64,000 bases of DNA from Psychrobacter sp. UBA6766 (GCF_002453355.1 NZ_DKGQ01000043.1:1-64000), one strand, 5' to 3'. Numbered from the stretch's first letter, positions 35,421 through 44,552 are shown. Notes: generated from the sequence alone by a model not told the origin. Made by a program: numbers and translations.

Positions 35421-35855
35421 ATGACCCCTGAGCTTTCAATAGAAAAAATATGGTTTGATGACGATTTGACAGAATTACTGATAAGTGTTTGTGACGGATG
35501 CTCAACGTTTACTAATCAAGTATATATCGCCAAACAGGAGATCGTAAGTTTGATTGATTGCCTCAATATATTTAAAGATCATTATTATGGTGGCTTAGAA
35601 GATATTACTTGGGGTGGGTTTGGCTATGAATATGCGAATGGGGCTTTTGCGGCTAGGCTTCATTTCCCTAAGCCAAGCATCTTATATATATCAACGTATC
35701 AGCAAGGTGAGTTTTTTGAATTTAAGGAACAACGAGAAGCGGCAGAAGCAAAAATGTATTTGAAGTCTGAACCAGTGCTTTTAGATAACTTTATCGATGA
35801 ACTAAAAGACTTGAATTCTGGTATCACGGATGTCGCTAAGTTAGCTTGTATATAG
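35421..35855 (+). CDS. Small acidic protein of unknown function
   Basis: A soluble 144-residue protein if started at the ATG (MTPELSIEKIWFDDD); a GTG at 35379 would add 14 residues, and neither start has a strong ribosome site. Features are an N-terminal beta-rich section, a central aromatic WGGFGYEYANGAF, and a C-terminal LLDNFIDELKDLNSG. I do not recognise the family. The compact acidic make-up recalls immunity-type proteins of toxin systems, but no toxin gene is nearby, so that is only a thought. Neighbouring genes are unrelated small metabolic or membrane genes. Confidence 0.6.
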   Translation: MTPELSIEKIWFDDDLTELLISVCDGCSTFTNQVYIAKQEIVSLIDCLNIFKDHYYGGLEDITWGGFGYEYANGAFAARLHFPKPSILYISTYQQGEFFEFKEQREAAEAKMYLKSEPVLLDNFIDELKDLNSGITDVAKLACI

Positions 35856-35959
35856 AGTTACCTCTAAGTGCATTTAGATAGGTTGAGATATAGCCGATGT
35901 TATAACTACAAAGGTAAAGCTATATTATTAAACGTAATAATTTATTGGAAATAAATAAA

Positions 35960-36766
35960 ATGCAACTAGAAATAAACGTCATCGATGCCTTTACGGATAC
36001 CGTTTTTAAAGGCAATTCAGCCGCCGTTATCCTCACTGATAACTGGCTAGATGTAGAATTAATGCAGTCTATTGCCTTTGAAAATAATTTATCGGAAACC
36101 GCCTTTATCGTTGCTGATAATAAAGGGGTTTATCATATTCGTTGGTTTTCGCCACTAACTGAGATTGATTTTTGTGGCCATGCAACCTTGGCATCAGCGT
36201 TTGTATTATTTAAGAAAATTCCTGATTTATCATTGATCAAATTTTCAGCCAAAGCGGTTGGTATTTTGACTGTCAAACAAACCGATGATGGCAAAATACA
36301 AATGGACTTTCCCAATACCAAACCTCAGAAGTTGGATGAAATTCCTGATGATTTGCTGGCAGGATTGTCTATTAAACCTATTGAAGTTTATAAAAACTCG
36401 CAAGCCTATTTTGTGATTTATAATGCTGAAGCCGATGTTTTAACTGTGGCGCGCGACAATGAGCGATTAAAACAGCTTGCGCCATTAGACGTCGTGGTTA
36501 CTTGTCAGGCGGAATCTGCCGACTATAAACACTACGATTTTCTGTCGCGTTACTTCTGGCCTGCCAATGGTGGGGATGAGGACCCGGTGACAGGTTCTAT
36601 CCATACGGGGCTTGCGCCACTATGGGCAGAGAAGCTGGGTAAAAATGAATTACTCGCGTATCAAGCGTCACGTCGCGGCGGTATTTTAGACTGCGTCGTT
36701 GCAGGTGATAGGGTGCTAATTTCTGGCAATGCTGTGCAGTATATGACAGGGTTTATCACGGTTTAG
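35960..36766 (+). CDS. PhzF family epimerase/isomerase-like protein
   Basis: A 268-residue member of the PhzF/diaminopimelate-epimerase-fold family. The start MQLEINVIDAF is typical; the TTG upstream only adds five residues. Motifs: FTDTVFKGNSAAVIL, then NLSETAFIV near residue 40 with the catalytic Glu, RWFSPLTEIDFCGHATLASA near 60-80, and GGDEDPVTGSIHTGLAPLW near 200-218. Most such proteins are not phenazine enzymes, and no phenazine genes are present. The substrate is unknown. Confidence 0.88.
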   Translation: MQLEINVIDAFTDTVFKGNSAAVILTDNWLDVELMQSIAFENNLSETAFIVADNKGVYHIRWFSPLTEIDFCGHATLASAFVLFKKIPDLSLIKFSAKAVGILTVKQTDDGKIQMDFPNTKPQKLDEIPDDLLAGLSIKPIEVYKNSQAYFVIYNAEADVLTVARDNERLKQLAPLDVVVTCQAESADYKHYDFLSRYFWPANGGDEDPVTGSIHTGLAPLWAEKLGKNELLAYQASRRGGILDCVVAGDRVLISGNAVQYMTGFITV

Positions 36767-36777
36767 GAGTGGTTGGT

Positions 36778-37107
36778 TTGACTGAATTAAAAACCGTTGG
36801 ACTGTTTGCGCTGACCGCACTGGCTGAAATTGCAGGGTGCTATTTGCCTTATTTATGGCTGCGGGAAGGTAAGTCGATTTGGCTGCTGGTTCCTGGTGCG
36901 CTCAGTTTGGTTGCTTTTGTTTGGCTGCTGTCCTTACATCCCACCGCCGCTGGTCGCGTTTATGCTGCTTACGGCGGTGTTTATATTACCATGGCTATTA
37001 TTTGGCTTTGGACAGTGAACGGCATCAGACCGACCACGTGGGATATATTGGGTTCTATCGTCGCACTATTAGGAATGGCGATCATTATGTTTGCCCCGCG
37101 CCATTAA
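36778..37107 (+). CDS. YnfA/UPF0060 family membrane protein
   Basis: A 109-residue protein of four membrane segments related to small multidrug-resistance proteins. TALAEIAGCYLPYLWLREGKS near the N-terminus and GRVYAAYGGVYI are the family's hallmarks. A TTG at 36778 lies eight bases after AGGAG and gives the usual N-terminal length; a GTG nine bases earlier sits on the Shine-Dalgarno site. It starts 11 bases after the PhzF-like gene, so the two are probably co-transcribed. Confidence 0.85.
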   Translation: MTELKTVGLFALTALAEIAGCYLPYLWLREGKSIWLLVPGALSLVAFVWLLSLHPTAAGRVYAAYGGVYITMAIIWLWTVNGIRPTTWDILGSIVALLGMAIIMFAPRH

Positions 37108-37182
37108 TTGATGGGCTTAACCGTTGATGGATTTAATCAATGAAAGGCTTAAAAAGAGCTTACTTACGCAGCCATTACGATT

Positions 37183-37191
37183 TGCTATAAT
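37183..37191 (+). promoter_or_regulatory. Extended -10 promoter for queD
   Basis: TTGCTATAAT carries the TGn element joined to a perfect TATAAT. It would start transcription roughly 80 bases before queD. A -35 box is not obvious. Confidence 0.45.
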
Positions 37192-37276
37192 GAACCGCAC
37201 GCCGATGTGTCGTCGCGGAAAACCCTTATAATATTCATGTTTAGCACAATGAAGCTTACTGTTTTGGTCAATTATT

Positions 37277-37900
37277 ATGCGTATTCGTAAACTGTTCAAA
37301 TTTGAAAATGCGCATATCGTGCGTAATTGCAGCTCTGAGCGCTGCAAGCATTCTATCCATGGTCATAGTTATCAGATCGAACTGATCTTAGAAGCCAAGC
37401 GTTTAGATCATGGTCAAATGGTCTATGATTTTGGACTATTAAAATCCTCTATCAAAGACATTATCGATAGCTTCGATCATGCGATTTGTTTTTGGAATAA
37501 AGACGACCCTGAATATATCGCTGCTTGCAAAAAATTCAGCGCGCGCTGGATAAGTTTGCCAGTATCGCCATCAGCAGAGCAGTTTTCTCGCGTGATATTC
37601 TTTTGGGCTCAAGAAATTCTCAAACAAACCCAAATGCAAAATGGGGAGTCTGATGTCAGCGTTTATTCAGTGATTGCTCATGAGACTGCAACTGGTTATG
37701 CGCAGTGTTTTGCTGATGATGTGGCAAATGAGCAGATGGGCGAGCTGAATCTAAAAGAATTTAAATTTAGCGACCAAGTTCGTGCCGAGTGGCATGATCC
37801 TGAGCTATACGCTAAATTGATTCGCGGTGAGCGCTTCGTCAATCCGTCAGTGACAATGCAAGTAAAGACGCAAGTTCAGACAGGTAATCTTGATGCTTAG
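37277..37900 (+). CDS. queD: 6-carboxytetrahydropterin synthase-like protein (long form)
   Basis: Belongs to the QueD/PTPS family that makes 6-carboxytetrahydropterin for queuosine. The zinc and active-site pieces are visible: FKFENAHIV at residues 7-15, CKHSIHGHSY near 23-32, a DFGLLK segment, SFDHAICFW near 63-71, and VIAHETATGY near 130-139. At 207 residues it is far longer than E. coli QueD (121), with a middle insertion and a C-terminal extension of about 60 residues. The nucleophilic Cys is four rather than three residues before HGH. Function as a true QueD is therefore likely but not certain. It overlaps the next gene, tsaE, by a few bases. Confidence 0.8.
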   Translation: MRIRKLFKFENAHIVRNCSSERCKHSIHGHSYQIELILEAKRLDHGQMVYDFGLLKSSIKDIIDSFDHAICFWNKDDPEYIAACKKFSARWISLPVSPSAEQFSRVIFFWAQEILKQTQMQNGESDVSVYSVIAHETATGYAQCFADDVANEQMGELNLKEFKFSDQVRAEWHDPELYAKLIRGERFVNPSVTMQVKTQVQTGNLDA

Positions 37901-38417
37901 CAATATAAAAGAAGATAAAAATGTGAAAACGTTAACACTATATTCTGAAGAAAATACTCAGCGTTTGGCTGAGCAATTGGCGGCGTTAGCTTTATCTGGT
38001 AGTGTGTGGCTGGCAGGTGACTTGGGTGCAGGTAAAACGACACTGACGCGCTATTGGTTGCAGGCGCTAGGGCATACAGAGGCTGTTAAAAGTCCAACTT
38101 ATACCTTGGTTGAACCTTATAGCATCGAGCAAGGCGACGGCACAATGAAGTCCGTTTATCATGCCGATTTATATCGTTTGCAAGATCCAGAAGAGTTGTC
38201 TTTTATTGGCTTTGATGAGTATTTAGATGAGCCCAATGCGCTGGTTATCATTGAGTGGGCAAGCCGAGCAGACAGTTATTTGCCACCGCCGAGCTTGTTT
38301 ATTGATATGACGCAAGCTACTAGCAGTGATAACGATAAAGAAACTCGTCAGGTTGAGCTGCGCTTATCGAAGGTAGGGCAGGCGCAAGGTTTAGATTTAT
38401 CTTCTCTTAAGATTTAA
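37893..38417 (+). CDS. tsaE: tRNA threonylcarbamoyladenosine ATPase TsaE
   Basis: The P-loop ATPase of the t6A complex (TsaB-TsaD-TsaE). Walker A GDLGAGKTTLTRYW lies near residues 40-53, followed by the family stretch VKSPTYTLVEPY and HADLYRLQDPEELSFIGFDEY, and VIIEWAS. The ATG at 37893 overlaps the end of queD by eight bases and has AGG upstream. A GTG at 37923 after AAGAAGA would give a start closer to E. coli TsaE, so the first ten residues are uncertain. mutL follows, the usual tsaE-mutL-miaA-hfq order. Confidence 0.92.
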   Translation: MLSNIKEDKNVKTLTLYSEENTQRLAEQLAALALSGSVWLAGDLGAGKTTLTRYWLQALGHTEAVKSPTYTLVEPYSIEQGDGTMKSVYHADLYRLQDPEELSFIGFDEYLDEPNALVIIEWASRADSYLPPPSLFIDMTQATSSDNDKETRQVELRLSKVGQAQGLDLSSLKI

Positions 38418-38501
38418 TCGGCACTTCATAGCTACAATGAATGTGACTCATAAACATCCGTCAGCTTGACCCATCATTATATAAAACAACGATACCCTTT
38501 C

Positions 38502-40265
38502 ATGCCAGAAATGCCAGACAATCATCCTCATACTCGCATCAAAAAACTGTCGCCGCTGCTTGTCAATCAATTGGCAGCGGGTGAGGTAGTGACGCGCCCT
38601 GCAGCAGTGGTCAAAGAGTTGCTTGAAAACGCGATTGACGCGGGTGCTACTAATGTTGAGGTGCATATTACTCAAGGTGGTATGGGTATGATTGAGGTGA
38701 TTGATAACGGTACAGGCATTCATCCCGATGATATGGTCATGGCCATTACCCGTCATGCGACCAGTAAAGTTGCTGATGTCGCTAACTTGCAGGGTATTAC
38801 GACGTTAGGCTTTCGCGGGGAAGCTTTGGCAGCAACGGCGGCGGTTTCTCGTTTGACTTTAACCAGTAGCCATGATGACAGTGGCGTCGGTCGCCAATTA
38901 CAAGTCGCAGGCGTGCTGGACGATACGCCAAAGCTGATGCCAGTTGTACATCAACGTGGTACGACTATTACCGTCAAGGATTTATATTTTAATGTACCAG
39001 CACGCCGTGGCAATTTAAAATCTATTGCAACTGAGTTTGGTCATATTGAAACGATCGTCCGCGAAGTGGCGTTGGCGCGAGCAGATGTGGCGCTAACACT
39101 GTTTCATGACAATAAAAAGCGGTTATCGCTGTCTGCAAATAGCAACAGCAATGAAGCTGCTAATCGTCTACCTTTATCGCGTCTTGAGCAAGCGACAGGA
39201 TTACCTTTAACAGATAAGGCGTTGCCAATAGCGATAGACTTAACTAGTTTAATACAGCAACCTAGAGCATATGTGAATAATAACTATGACGGTCAAGCAA
39301 GTATTAATGGTTGGTTATGGCCTAGCACTAACGTGCAAGATACTTTTCCAAAGTTGTTCTATGTGAATGGCAGACTGGTAAAAGAAGCGTTGATTAGCAA
39401 TCAGCTGCGTCAACTTGCTCAAAGTGCTCAGCTGACAGGAATTGGCTACGCGCTGTATTTTGATTTGCCAACCGAATGGCTCAATATCAATGTGCATCCA
39501 TCCAAGCAGCGCATTAAAATCAGTCCACTTAATAATATCATGGCGCATTTAAGTCATGCGATCCAGGCAAAACTAAGGAAAATAACTGTAAATGAAAAGT
39601 CATTTATAAAAACCCATAGTTCCAGAAATAAGACGGCCATAAACACTCTAGTATCAAATTCGGTATGGGCGAATCAACCTTATGCAAGCACTTTGCCGCC
39701 ACAGCAAAACAGGTATGCAAATAGACAAGTTAATGAGCTTAAGCAGCCTTACCAATGTTCAAACAATATCGATGGCCCTCAATCCCTAGAGGTGGCTAAT
39801 CATTCTAAGGATATAAATCAAGGTCCAGCAAAAAATACGGTAAATACGTCAAACAATGTACCCATACAAGCGACACCTTTACCGTATTGCTTGGATGTTA
39901 TTGCTCTAGATACGATTCATGCCTTAGATAGTTTGGTAGGAAAGTCAGCTGAAACTGAAAACATCGATGATAAAACATTACCTTGGTTACTGTTTTATAG
40001 TCGAAGTCAATTTTTGATTATTGGCGCTGATATTTGGCAATCACAGTTAAACTTTTTGTTTGAATCAGAGGCACTTAGAAAAAGTGCTTTGGCTACTAAC
40101 GCTAACGATATTAATCAGTGGCTTACTGAGTTAGGAGCACAAATGTCAGCAGAAGACTTATGGGCATTTAAATCCGATCTGGAAGGATTGCTTGCCAAAC
40201 ATGCTTTCAAATCTATAAGTAACCAGCAATTAATGGCATTGATGCTATCATCTACGCCTAATTAA
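38502..40265 (+). CDS. mutL: DNA mismatch repair protein MutL
   Basis: The GHKL ATPase that links MutS to downstream repair steps. The N-terminal half is complete: LLVNQLAAGEVV, ELLENAIDAGAT near residues 43-54, DNGTGI, TLGFRGEAL and an ATP-lid region, then FYVNGRLVKE near 285-294 and the WLNINVHPSKQR motif. A Ser/Asn/Gln-rich linker follows. The C-terminal domain is short, about 125 residues, and I cannot find the DQHAxxER endonuclease motif, as expected for gammaproteobacteria with MutH. The 587-residue length is slightly below E. coli MutL (615). The start is the first ATG; there is no strong ribosome site. Confidence 0.92.
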   Translation: MPEMPDNHPHTRIKKLSPLLVNQLAAGEVVTRPAAVVKELLENAIDAGATNVEVHITQGGMGMIEVIDNGTGIHPDDMVMAITRHATSKVADVANLQGITTLGFRGEALAATAAVSRLTLTSSHDDSGVGRQLQVAGVLDDTPKLMPVVHQRGTTITVKDLYFNVPARRGNLKSIATEFGHIETIVREVALARADVALTLFHDNKKRLSLSANSNSNEAANRLPLSRLEQATGLPLTDKALPIAIDLTSLIQQPRAYVNNNYDGQASINGWLWPSTNVQDTFPKLFYVNGRLVKEALISNQLRQLAQSAQLTGIGYALYFDLPTEWLNINVHPSKQRIKISPLNNIMAHLSHAIQAKLRKITVNEKSFIKTHSSRNKTAINTLVSNSVWANQPYASTLPPQQNRYANRQVNELKQPYQCSNNIDGPQSLEVANHSKDINQGPAKNTVNTSNNVPIQATPLPYCLDVIALDTIHALDSLVGKSAETENIDDKTLPWLLFYSRSQFLIIGADIWQSQLNFLFESEALRKSALATNANDINQWLTELGAQMSAEDLWAFKSDLEGLLAKHAFKSISNQQLMALMLSSTPN

Positions 40266-40368
40266 GCCAATCAGTAGCTAAATAAGTAAATATCAAAGTC
40301 AAACATACGCAACTAGGTATCTCAATATTATTCTAGCTATTGGTTATATAAAAAATAAAGGCAGTCCT

Positions 40369-41568
40369 ATGCAACTTTCGTCCGATCGCTCATCTTATTG
40401 TTTAAATTCCAATCTGGCGGATAATAGCGTGGTGTGTCTGATGGCACCGACTGCAAGTGGCAAAACGGCATTGGCGTATGAGCTATATGATACGGGGTGT
40501 TATGAGCTGATTTCAGTAGATTCGGCGCTGATATATCGCGATATGAATATCGGCACAGCCAAGCCTACGACGGCTGAGCTCGTGCGTTATCCGCACCATT
40601 TGGTCAATATTATTAACCCCATGCAGAGCTATAGTGTTGCTGAGTTCGTTAGTGACGTCGCTCGTTTGATTGATCAATGTCATAAAAACGGTAAAATACC
40701 GCTACTGGTAGGCGGTACGATGATGTATTACATGGCGCTCATTGATGGGCTGTCACCCGTACCAGATAGTGATGATGATGTTCGCGCGCGCGTGGAGCAG
40801 TGGCGTCAGGATGAAGGTATTAATGCGCTATACGACTATCTAGAAAAAGTAGATTCGATAAGTCACAAACGCCTACATGCAACTGATACTCAGCGCATTA
40901 CCCGCGCGGTTGAAGTTTATCTACAAACTAATATACCAATCAGTGACTGGCAACAAAAGCCTAAAGAGGCGTTGGCTCATAATTCTAATCAACAATGGCA
41001 TGTGTTAGCGGTGATGCCTGAGCGGCCATGGCTTCATGAGCGTATTGAGCAGCGTCTAGACATTATGTGGAACGAGGGTCTAGTGACTGAGGTCGTCAGA
41101 TTGCTTGAGCAGTATTCCCTGACGCCAAACTTGCCCTCTATGCGCTGTGTGGGTTATCGGCAAGTATTAGAGTATCTTGTCCGTATTAATCATCCAATAT
41201 TTGAACAGCCACATTTGGACAAAGCACAGTTTTATGATGCTTTTCCACAATTAGAAGCAGCAAATACGAGTAGAATAAAACAAGATATAATCGCTCAAGC
41301 GTTAAGCCAGTCATCCACGCTCAGTAGTCAAACCGAGGCGCTTGCTTGTCAGCAAATGCAAAATAAGGCATTATATGCGACAAGACAGCTGGCAAAGCGT
41401 CAGTACACTTGGCTGCGTAAACTCACTCAATTGGCTGGTGAGTCTGATGCCACATCAAATGCTAGAACAACGTCAAGTCGACTTAGCGATGATAATAAGC
41501 ACATAACGGACGATGTAACGATAAAAACGTTTGCTACTATGGCACAGGTAAGGAATTATCTATATTAA
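40369..41568 (+). CDS. miaA: tRNA dimethylallyltransferase with internal insertion
   Basis: Adds the isopentenyl group to A37 of tRNAs reading UNN codons. P-loop MAPTASGKTALAYEL near residues 25-39, SVDSALIYRDMNIGTAKP with the catalytic Asp, and LVGGTMMYYMALI are normal. Between MRCVGYRQVLEYL near residue 265 and the conserved ATRQLAKRQYTWLR near residue 340 lies an insertion of about 60 polar residues that E. coli MiaA (316 residues) lacks, and the C-terminus is also extended, giving 399. Hfq follows after about 385 bases. Confidence 0.93.
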   Translation: MQLSSDRSSYCLNSNLADNSVVCLMAPTASGKTALAYELYDTGCYELISVDSALIYRDMNIGTAKPTTAELVRYPHHLVNIINPMQSYSVAEFVSDVARLIDQCHKNGKIPLLVGGTMMYYMALIDGLSPVPDSDDDVRARVEQWRQDEGINALYDYLEKVDSISHKRLHATDTQRITRAVEVYLQTNIPISDWQQKPKEALAHNSNQQWHVLAVMPERPWLHERIEQRLDIMWNEGLVTEVVRLLEQYSLTPNLPSMRCVGYRQVLEYLVRINHPIFEQPHLDKAQFYDAFPQLEAANTSRIKQDIIAQALSQSSTLSSQTEALACQQMQNKALYATRQLAKRQYTWLRKLTQLAGESDATSNARTTSSRLSDDNKHITDDVTIKTFATMAQVRNYLY

Positions 41569-41953
41569 GCCCGAATCACTCTGCCGACTACTTGTAATAA
41601 TGAAATCAGCAACACGTAAAAAATAATGACAATTAGTTTCAAATTACAAGGTAGATAACTGCTATAATTTAAACCATAGTAGAATAGTGTGATTTATAGT
41701 AGTGTTATTGCTTTTTTATCTTTGTTGATTGATATTTGTTGGTAAATGTTCTTATGAAACAAGTAGTTACTTAATTATTTACAATAATAACGTATTCACA
41801 GTAAAGTGAAATCATTTAACAAGAATTAGTGCTTATTTAGATACGTTTTATAAATAAAACTTATTATTGTATCTGCCCTCAGCCATTATAATTAAAGCAA
41901 TACTTAAAATAATTGGCACTAAAAATAATTATATAATATTTAGGAGAGATATC
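41569..41953 (+). other. Intergenic leader before hfq
   Basis: About 385 AT-rich bases, probably containing the hfq promoter. A long leader frame can be read from 41867 but has no start signal. No RNA gene is visible. Confidence 0.4.
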
Positions 41954-42496
41954 ATGTCAAAAGGACAAACTTTACAAGATCCATTCTTGAATTCGCTGCG
42001 CAAAGATCGCATTCCTGTTTCTATTTTTCTAGTCAATGGCATTAAGCTTCAAGGTCAAATCGAATCATTTGATCAATATGTGGTTTTGTTAAAAAATACT
42101 GTGAGTCAAATGGTTTATAAACATGCCATCTCAACGGTTGTGCCAGCCCGTAATCCAAGAAGCAGTACAACGACTGGTACTGGCACCCAAGCCTCAACTG
42201 GCGCAGTTGTTGGCTATCAAGGCGGCGGTATGAGTGGTGGCTTTGAACGTGGTAGCAATCTTGCCGGTAGCGGCGGTTTTGAAGAGCGTGGCTTTGCCAA
42301 TCGTAGCGGATTTAACCGCGGTGGTTTTAGTCAAGGTCAAGATCGCGGTTTTGAGCGCGGTAGCTTCGGTCAAAGTCAAGACCGTGGCTTTGAACGCGGT
42401 GGCTTTGGTCAAGACCGTGGTTTTGAGACTTCTTCAGACAATCATGGATTTGAGAATAACTCAAACGATGACTCTGACGACAGTAGTAATCATTAA
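41954..42496 (+). CDS. hfq: RNA chaperone Hfq with long repetitive tail
   Basis: Pairs small RNAs with mRNAs. The start MSKGQTLQDPFLN follows TTTAGGAGAG. Residues 1-70 are the Sm core: SIFLVNGIKLQGQIESFDQ (Sm1) and the Sm2 YKHAISTVVP. From about residue 72 a tail of over 100 residues follows, made of Gly-, Arg- and Phe-rich repeats such as GFERG, QDRGFERG and GFGQ, then an acidic Asp/Ser/Asn end. Long Gly-rich tails are known in Moraxellaceae Hfq, against 102 total residues in E. coli. The repeats at DNA level (FERG/DRGF units) could vary between strains. Confidence 0.93.
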   Translation: MSKGQTLQDPFLNSLRKDRIPVSIFLVNGIKLQGQIESFDQYVVLLKNTVSQMVYKHAISTVVPARNPRSSTTTGTGTQASTGAVVGYQGGGMSGGFERGSNLAGSGGFEERGFANRSGFNRGGFSQGQDRGFERGSFGQSQDRGFERGGFGQDRGFETSSDNHGFENNSNDDSDDSSNH

Positions 42497-42559
42497 GTAG
42501 CGAAGCTTGATATCTGATGTATTAAGAGTATGTTATTAAACGTGATATTGATGATTAAG

Positions 42560-42584
42560 ACCTACTAATATAGTGGGTTTTTTT
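42560..42584 (+). terminator. Intrinsic terminator after hfq
   Basis: ACCTACTA pairs with TAGTGGGT around a three-base loop, followed by seven T residues. Confidence 0.85.
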
Positions 42585-42745
42585 GTATAAATAAACGTGC
42601 AATCTTTAAGCTAATATTTAATCATCGAGCGATGACGACAGTATAAACTAGGGTTTTGGTCTGTATTATTAATATCTGCCATAGTATAGTAAAATGCTTC
42701 ATTGATTCGCCGTAAATGTAGAACCACTGAATATAGAGCTAATGT

Positions 42746-43738
42746 ATGAGTAATCCCGAATGCAATTTAACCCATAAACAATTTATTAGTACAGCTATCG
42801 AAGCGATTAATACCGAAATGGCGGCGCTAGAATTGTTAACGGAACAAATCGATGATAGATTTGCTCAAGCCTGCGATATTATCCTAGCCTGTCAAGGGCG
42901 CGTCGTGGTTACGGGAATGGGTAAGTCGGGTCTTATCGGGCGTAAAATAGCGGCGACTTTTGCCTCTACGGGCACGCCAGCGTTTTTCATGCATCCTGGT
43001 GAAGCAGGGCATGGCGATTTGGGGATGTTGGTGCAGGGCGATGTCTTGCTTGCCATCTCAAACTCGGGTGAGTCCGATGAGATTAGAATGCTGCTACCTG
43101 TGGTTAAACGCTTGAATATTCCGCTGATTAGTATCAGTCGAGACAAGCGCGGAATGTTGCCGCAAGCGGCAGACATCGTTTTAACGCTGGGTAAATCGCA
43201 AGAAGCTTGTCCGCTCAATCTTGCCCCAACTTCTAGTACTACGGCGACTTTGGCATTGGGTGATGCGTTGGCAGTGGCTTTGGTTCATGCGCGTAATTTT
43301 ACCTCAGAAGATTTTGCATTATCGCATCCTGCTGGCGCGTTAGGTCGGCAACTGCTGACGCGCGTTGAAGATTTGATGCATACTAATTCGGAAAACTTAC
43401 CGCTTATCAATCAACAAGCGCCTTTGCAAGACGCTTTATTGACTATGTCTGCTGGACGTCTAGGTATGACGGTGGTCACTGATGACGAACAGAAAGTGGT
43501 TGGTGTATTTACTGACGGCGACTTGCGCCGCGGCTTAGAAAAAGGTATTGATTTAAAAACGCCCATGCGTGAGCTGATGGTCAGCAATCCGCGCCGCGTT
43601 AGTAAAAATATGCGCGCTTCAGATGCACTGAGTGTGATGAATGAAAATGGTATTAGCCAGCTGTTGATTATTGATGAGGCAGAACGCTTGGAGGCCATCA
43701 TCACAGTGCATGATTTATTAAAAGCCGGCGTAAAGTAA
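42746..43738 (+). CDS. kdsD: D-arabinose 5-phosphate isomerase
   Basis: Converts ribulose 5-phosphate to arabinose 5-phosphate, the precursor of KDO. An SIS domain occupies the N-terminal two thirds: GRVVVTGMGKSGLIGRKIA near residues 50-68, FMHPGEAGHGDLGM with catalytic His, ISNSGESDEI. Two CBS domains follow, with DLMHTNSENLP and VTVHDLLKAGVK at the end. The 330 residues match E. coli KdsD. It opens the KDO and LPS-transport set; a 230-base gap separates it from kdsC. Confidence 0.94.
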   Translation: MSNPECNLTHKQFISTAIEAINTEMAALELLTEQIDDRFAQACDIILACQGRVVVTGMGKSGLIGRKIAATFASTGTPAFFMHPGEAGHGDLGMLVQGDVLLAISNSGESDEIRMLLPVVKRLNIPLISISRDKRGMLPQAADIVLTLGKSQEACPLNLAPTSSTTATLALGDALAVALVHARNFTSEDFALSHPAGALGRQLLTRVEDLMHTNSENLPLINQQAPLQDALLTMSAGRLGMTVVTDDEQKVVGVFTDGDLRRGLEKGIDLKTPMRELMVSNPRRVSKNMRASDALSVMNENGISQLLIIDEAERLEAIITVHDLLKAGVK

Positions 43739-43855
43739 GTACTCATTTAACGATTACTATAATAAAATTTATATAGCCTATTCATTTCGAACTGATACAG
43801 AGTGCTGCTGATATAAATTTTACGCAGCGTCTGTCTGTGTAGACCCAACAAGCAA

Positions 43856-43875
43856 GGAAAAACTCTACCAGTAGC
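43856..43875. repeat. Dispersed intergenic motif, copy 3
   Basis: GGAAAAACTCTACCAGTAGC matches the copy at 5441 at 17 of 20 positions, in the kdsD-kdsC gap. Confidence 0.4.
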
Positions 43876-43970
43876 GCGTTTTTCTACTCATTTTACTTAA
43901 TACTGACTATATTAATAAGTACCATATTAAAATAACCTTTGATAAGAAAGTACTTAACTAGAGAGCACTG

Positions 43971-44552
43971 ATGCAAGACTTAATAAAAAAAGCCGGACAA
44001 GTAAAACTATTGGTCATGGATGTCGATGGTATTTTGTCAAACGGTCAAATCATTTATGATGCCAATGGCATAGAGACCAAAGCCTTTTCCGTCCAGGATG
44101 GCGTAGGCGTTAAATCGTTGGCGCGTTACGGTATTTTAACCGCTATCATCACTGGTCGCAGCAGTCCTATGGTAGATAAACGCGCCTCTGAGATAGGCGT
44201 GGATTATATCGTCCAAGGCCGTGATGATAAGCTTATCGCCCTAAATGAGTTATTGGCGACGCTTGATCCAGCGCTCAATATCACCACTGCCGACTGTGCT
44301 TATATGGGCGATGATTTGCCCGATATTAAAGCAATGCAAACGGTAGGCTTTGCTCCTACCGTTCCAAACGCTCATCCAGAAGTCATAAAACGCAGCCATA
44401 TGGTAACCACGCGTGCTGGCGGTACAGGCGCTGTACGTGAAATATGTGATTTGATTTTAAAAGGTCATGGTCATTATCAAGACTTTATAGCGCAATATAC
44501 GCTTGATGCCGCAAAAGCTGATGAAGAAAAACTTGAGGATAACTGGTCGTGA
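43971..44552 (+). CDS. kdsC: KDO 8-phosphate phosphatase
   Basis: A HAD-superfamily phosphatase that releases KDO from KDO 8-phosphate. The HAD nucleophile motif VMDVDGILSNG is at residues 16-26, motif II is ITGRSS near residues 60-65, and motif IV is YMGDDLPDIKAM. The 193-residue size is typical, without a cap domain. It starts after AGAGAGC and overlaps lptC by four bases, so the two are translationally coupled. Confidence 0.94.
   Translation: MQDLIKKAGQVKLLVMDVDGILSNGQIIYDANGIETKAFSVQDGVGVKSLARYGILTAIITGRSSPMVDKRASEIGVDYIVQGRDDKLIALNELLATLDPALNITTADCAYMGDDLPDIKAMQTVGFAPTVPNAHPEVIKRSHMVTTRAGGTGAVREICDLILKGHGHYQDFIAQYTLDAAKADEEKLEDNWS

Noticed and set aside
37192..37276. preQ1 riboswitch in the queD leader
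   Set aside because: The queD context invites it, but I could not find the short hairpin and A-rich pseudoknot tail of known preQ1 classes.
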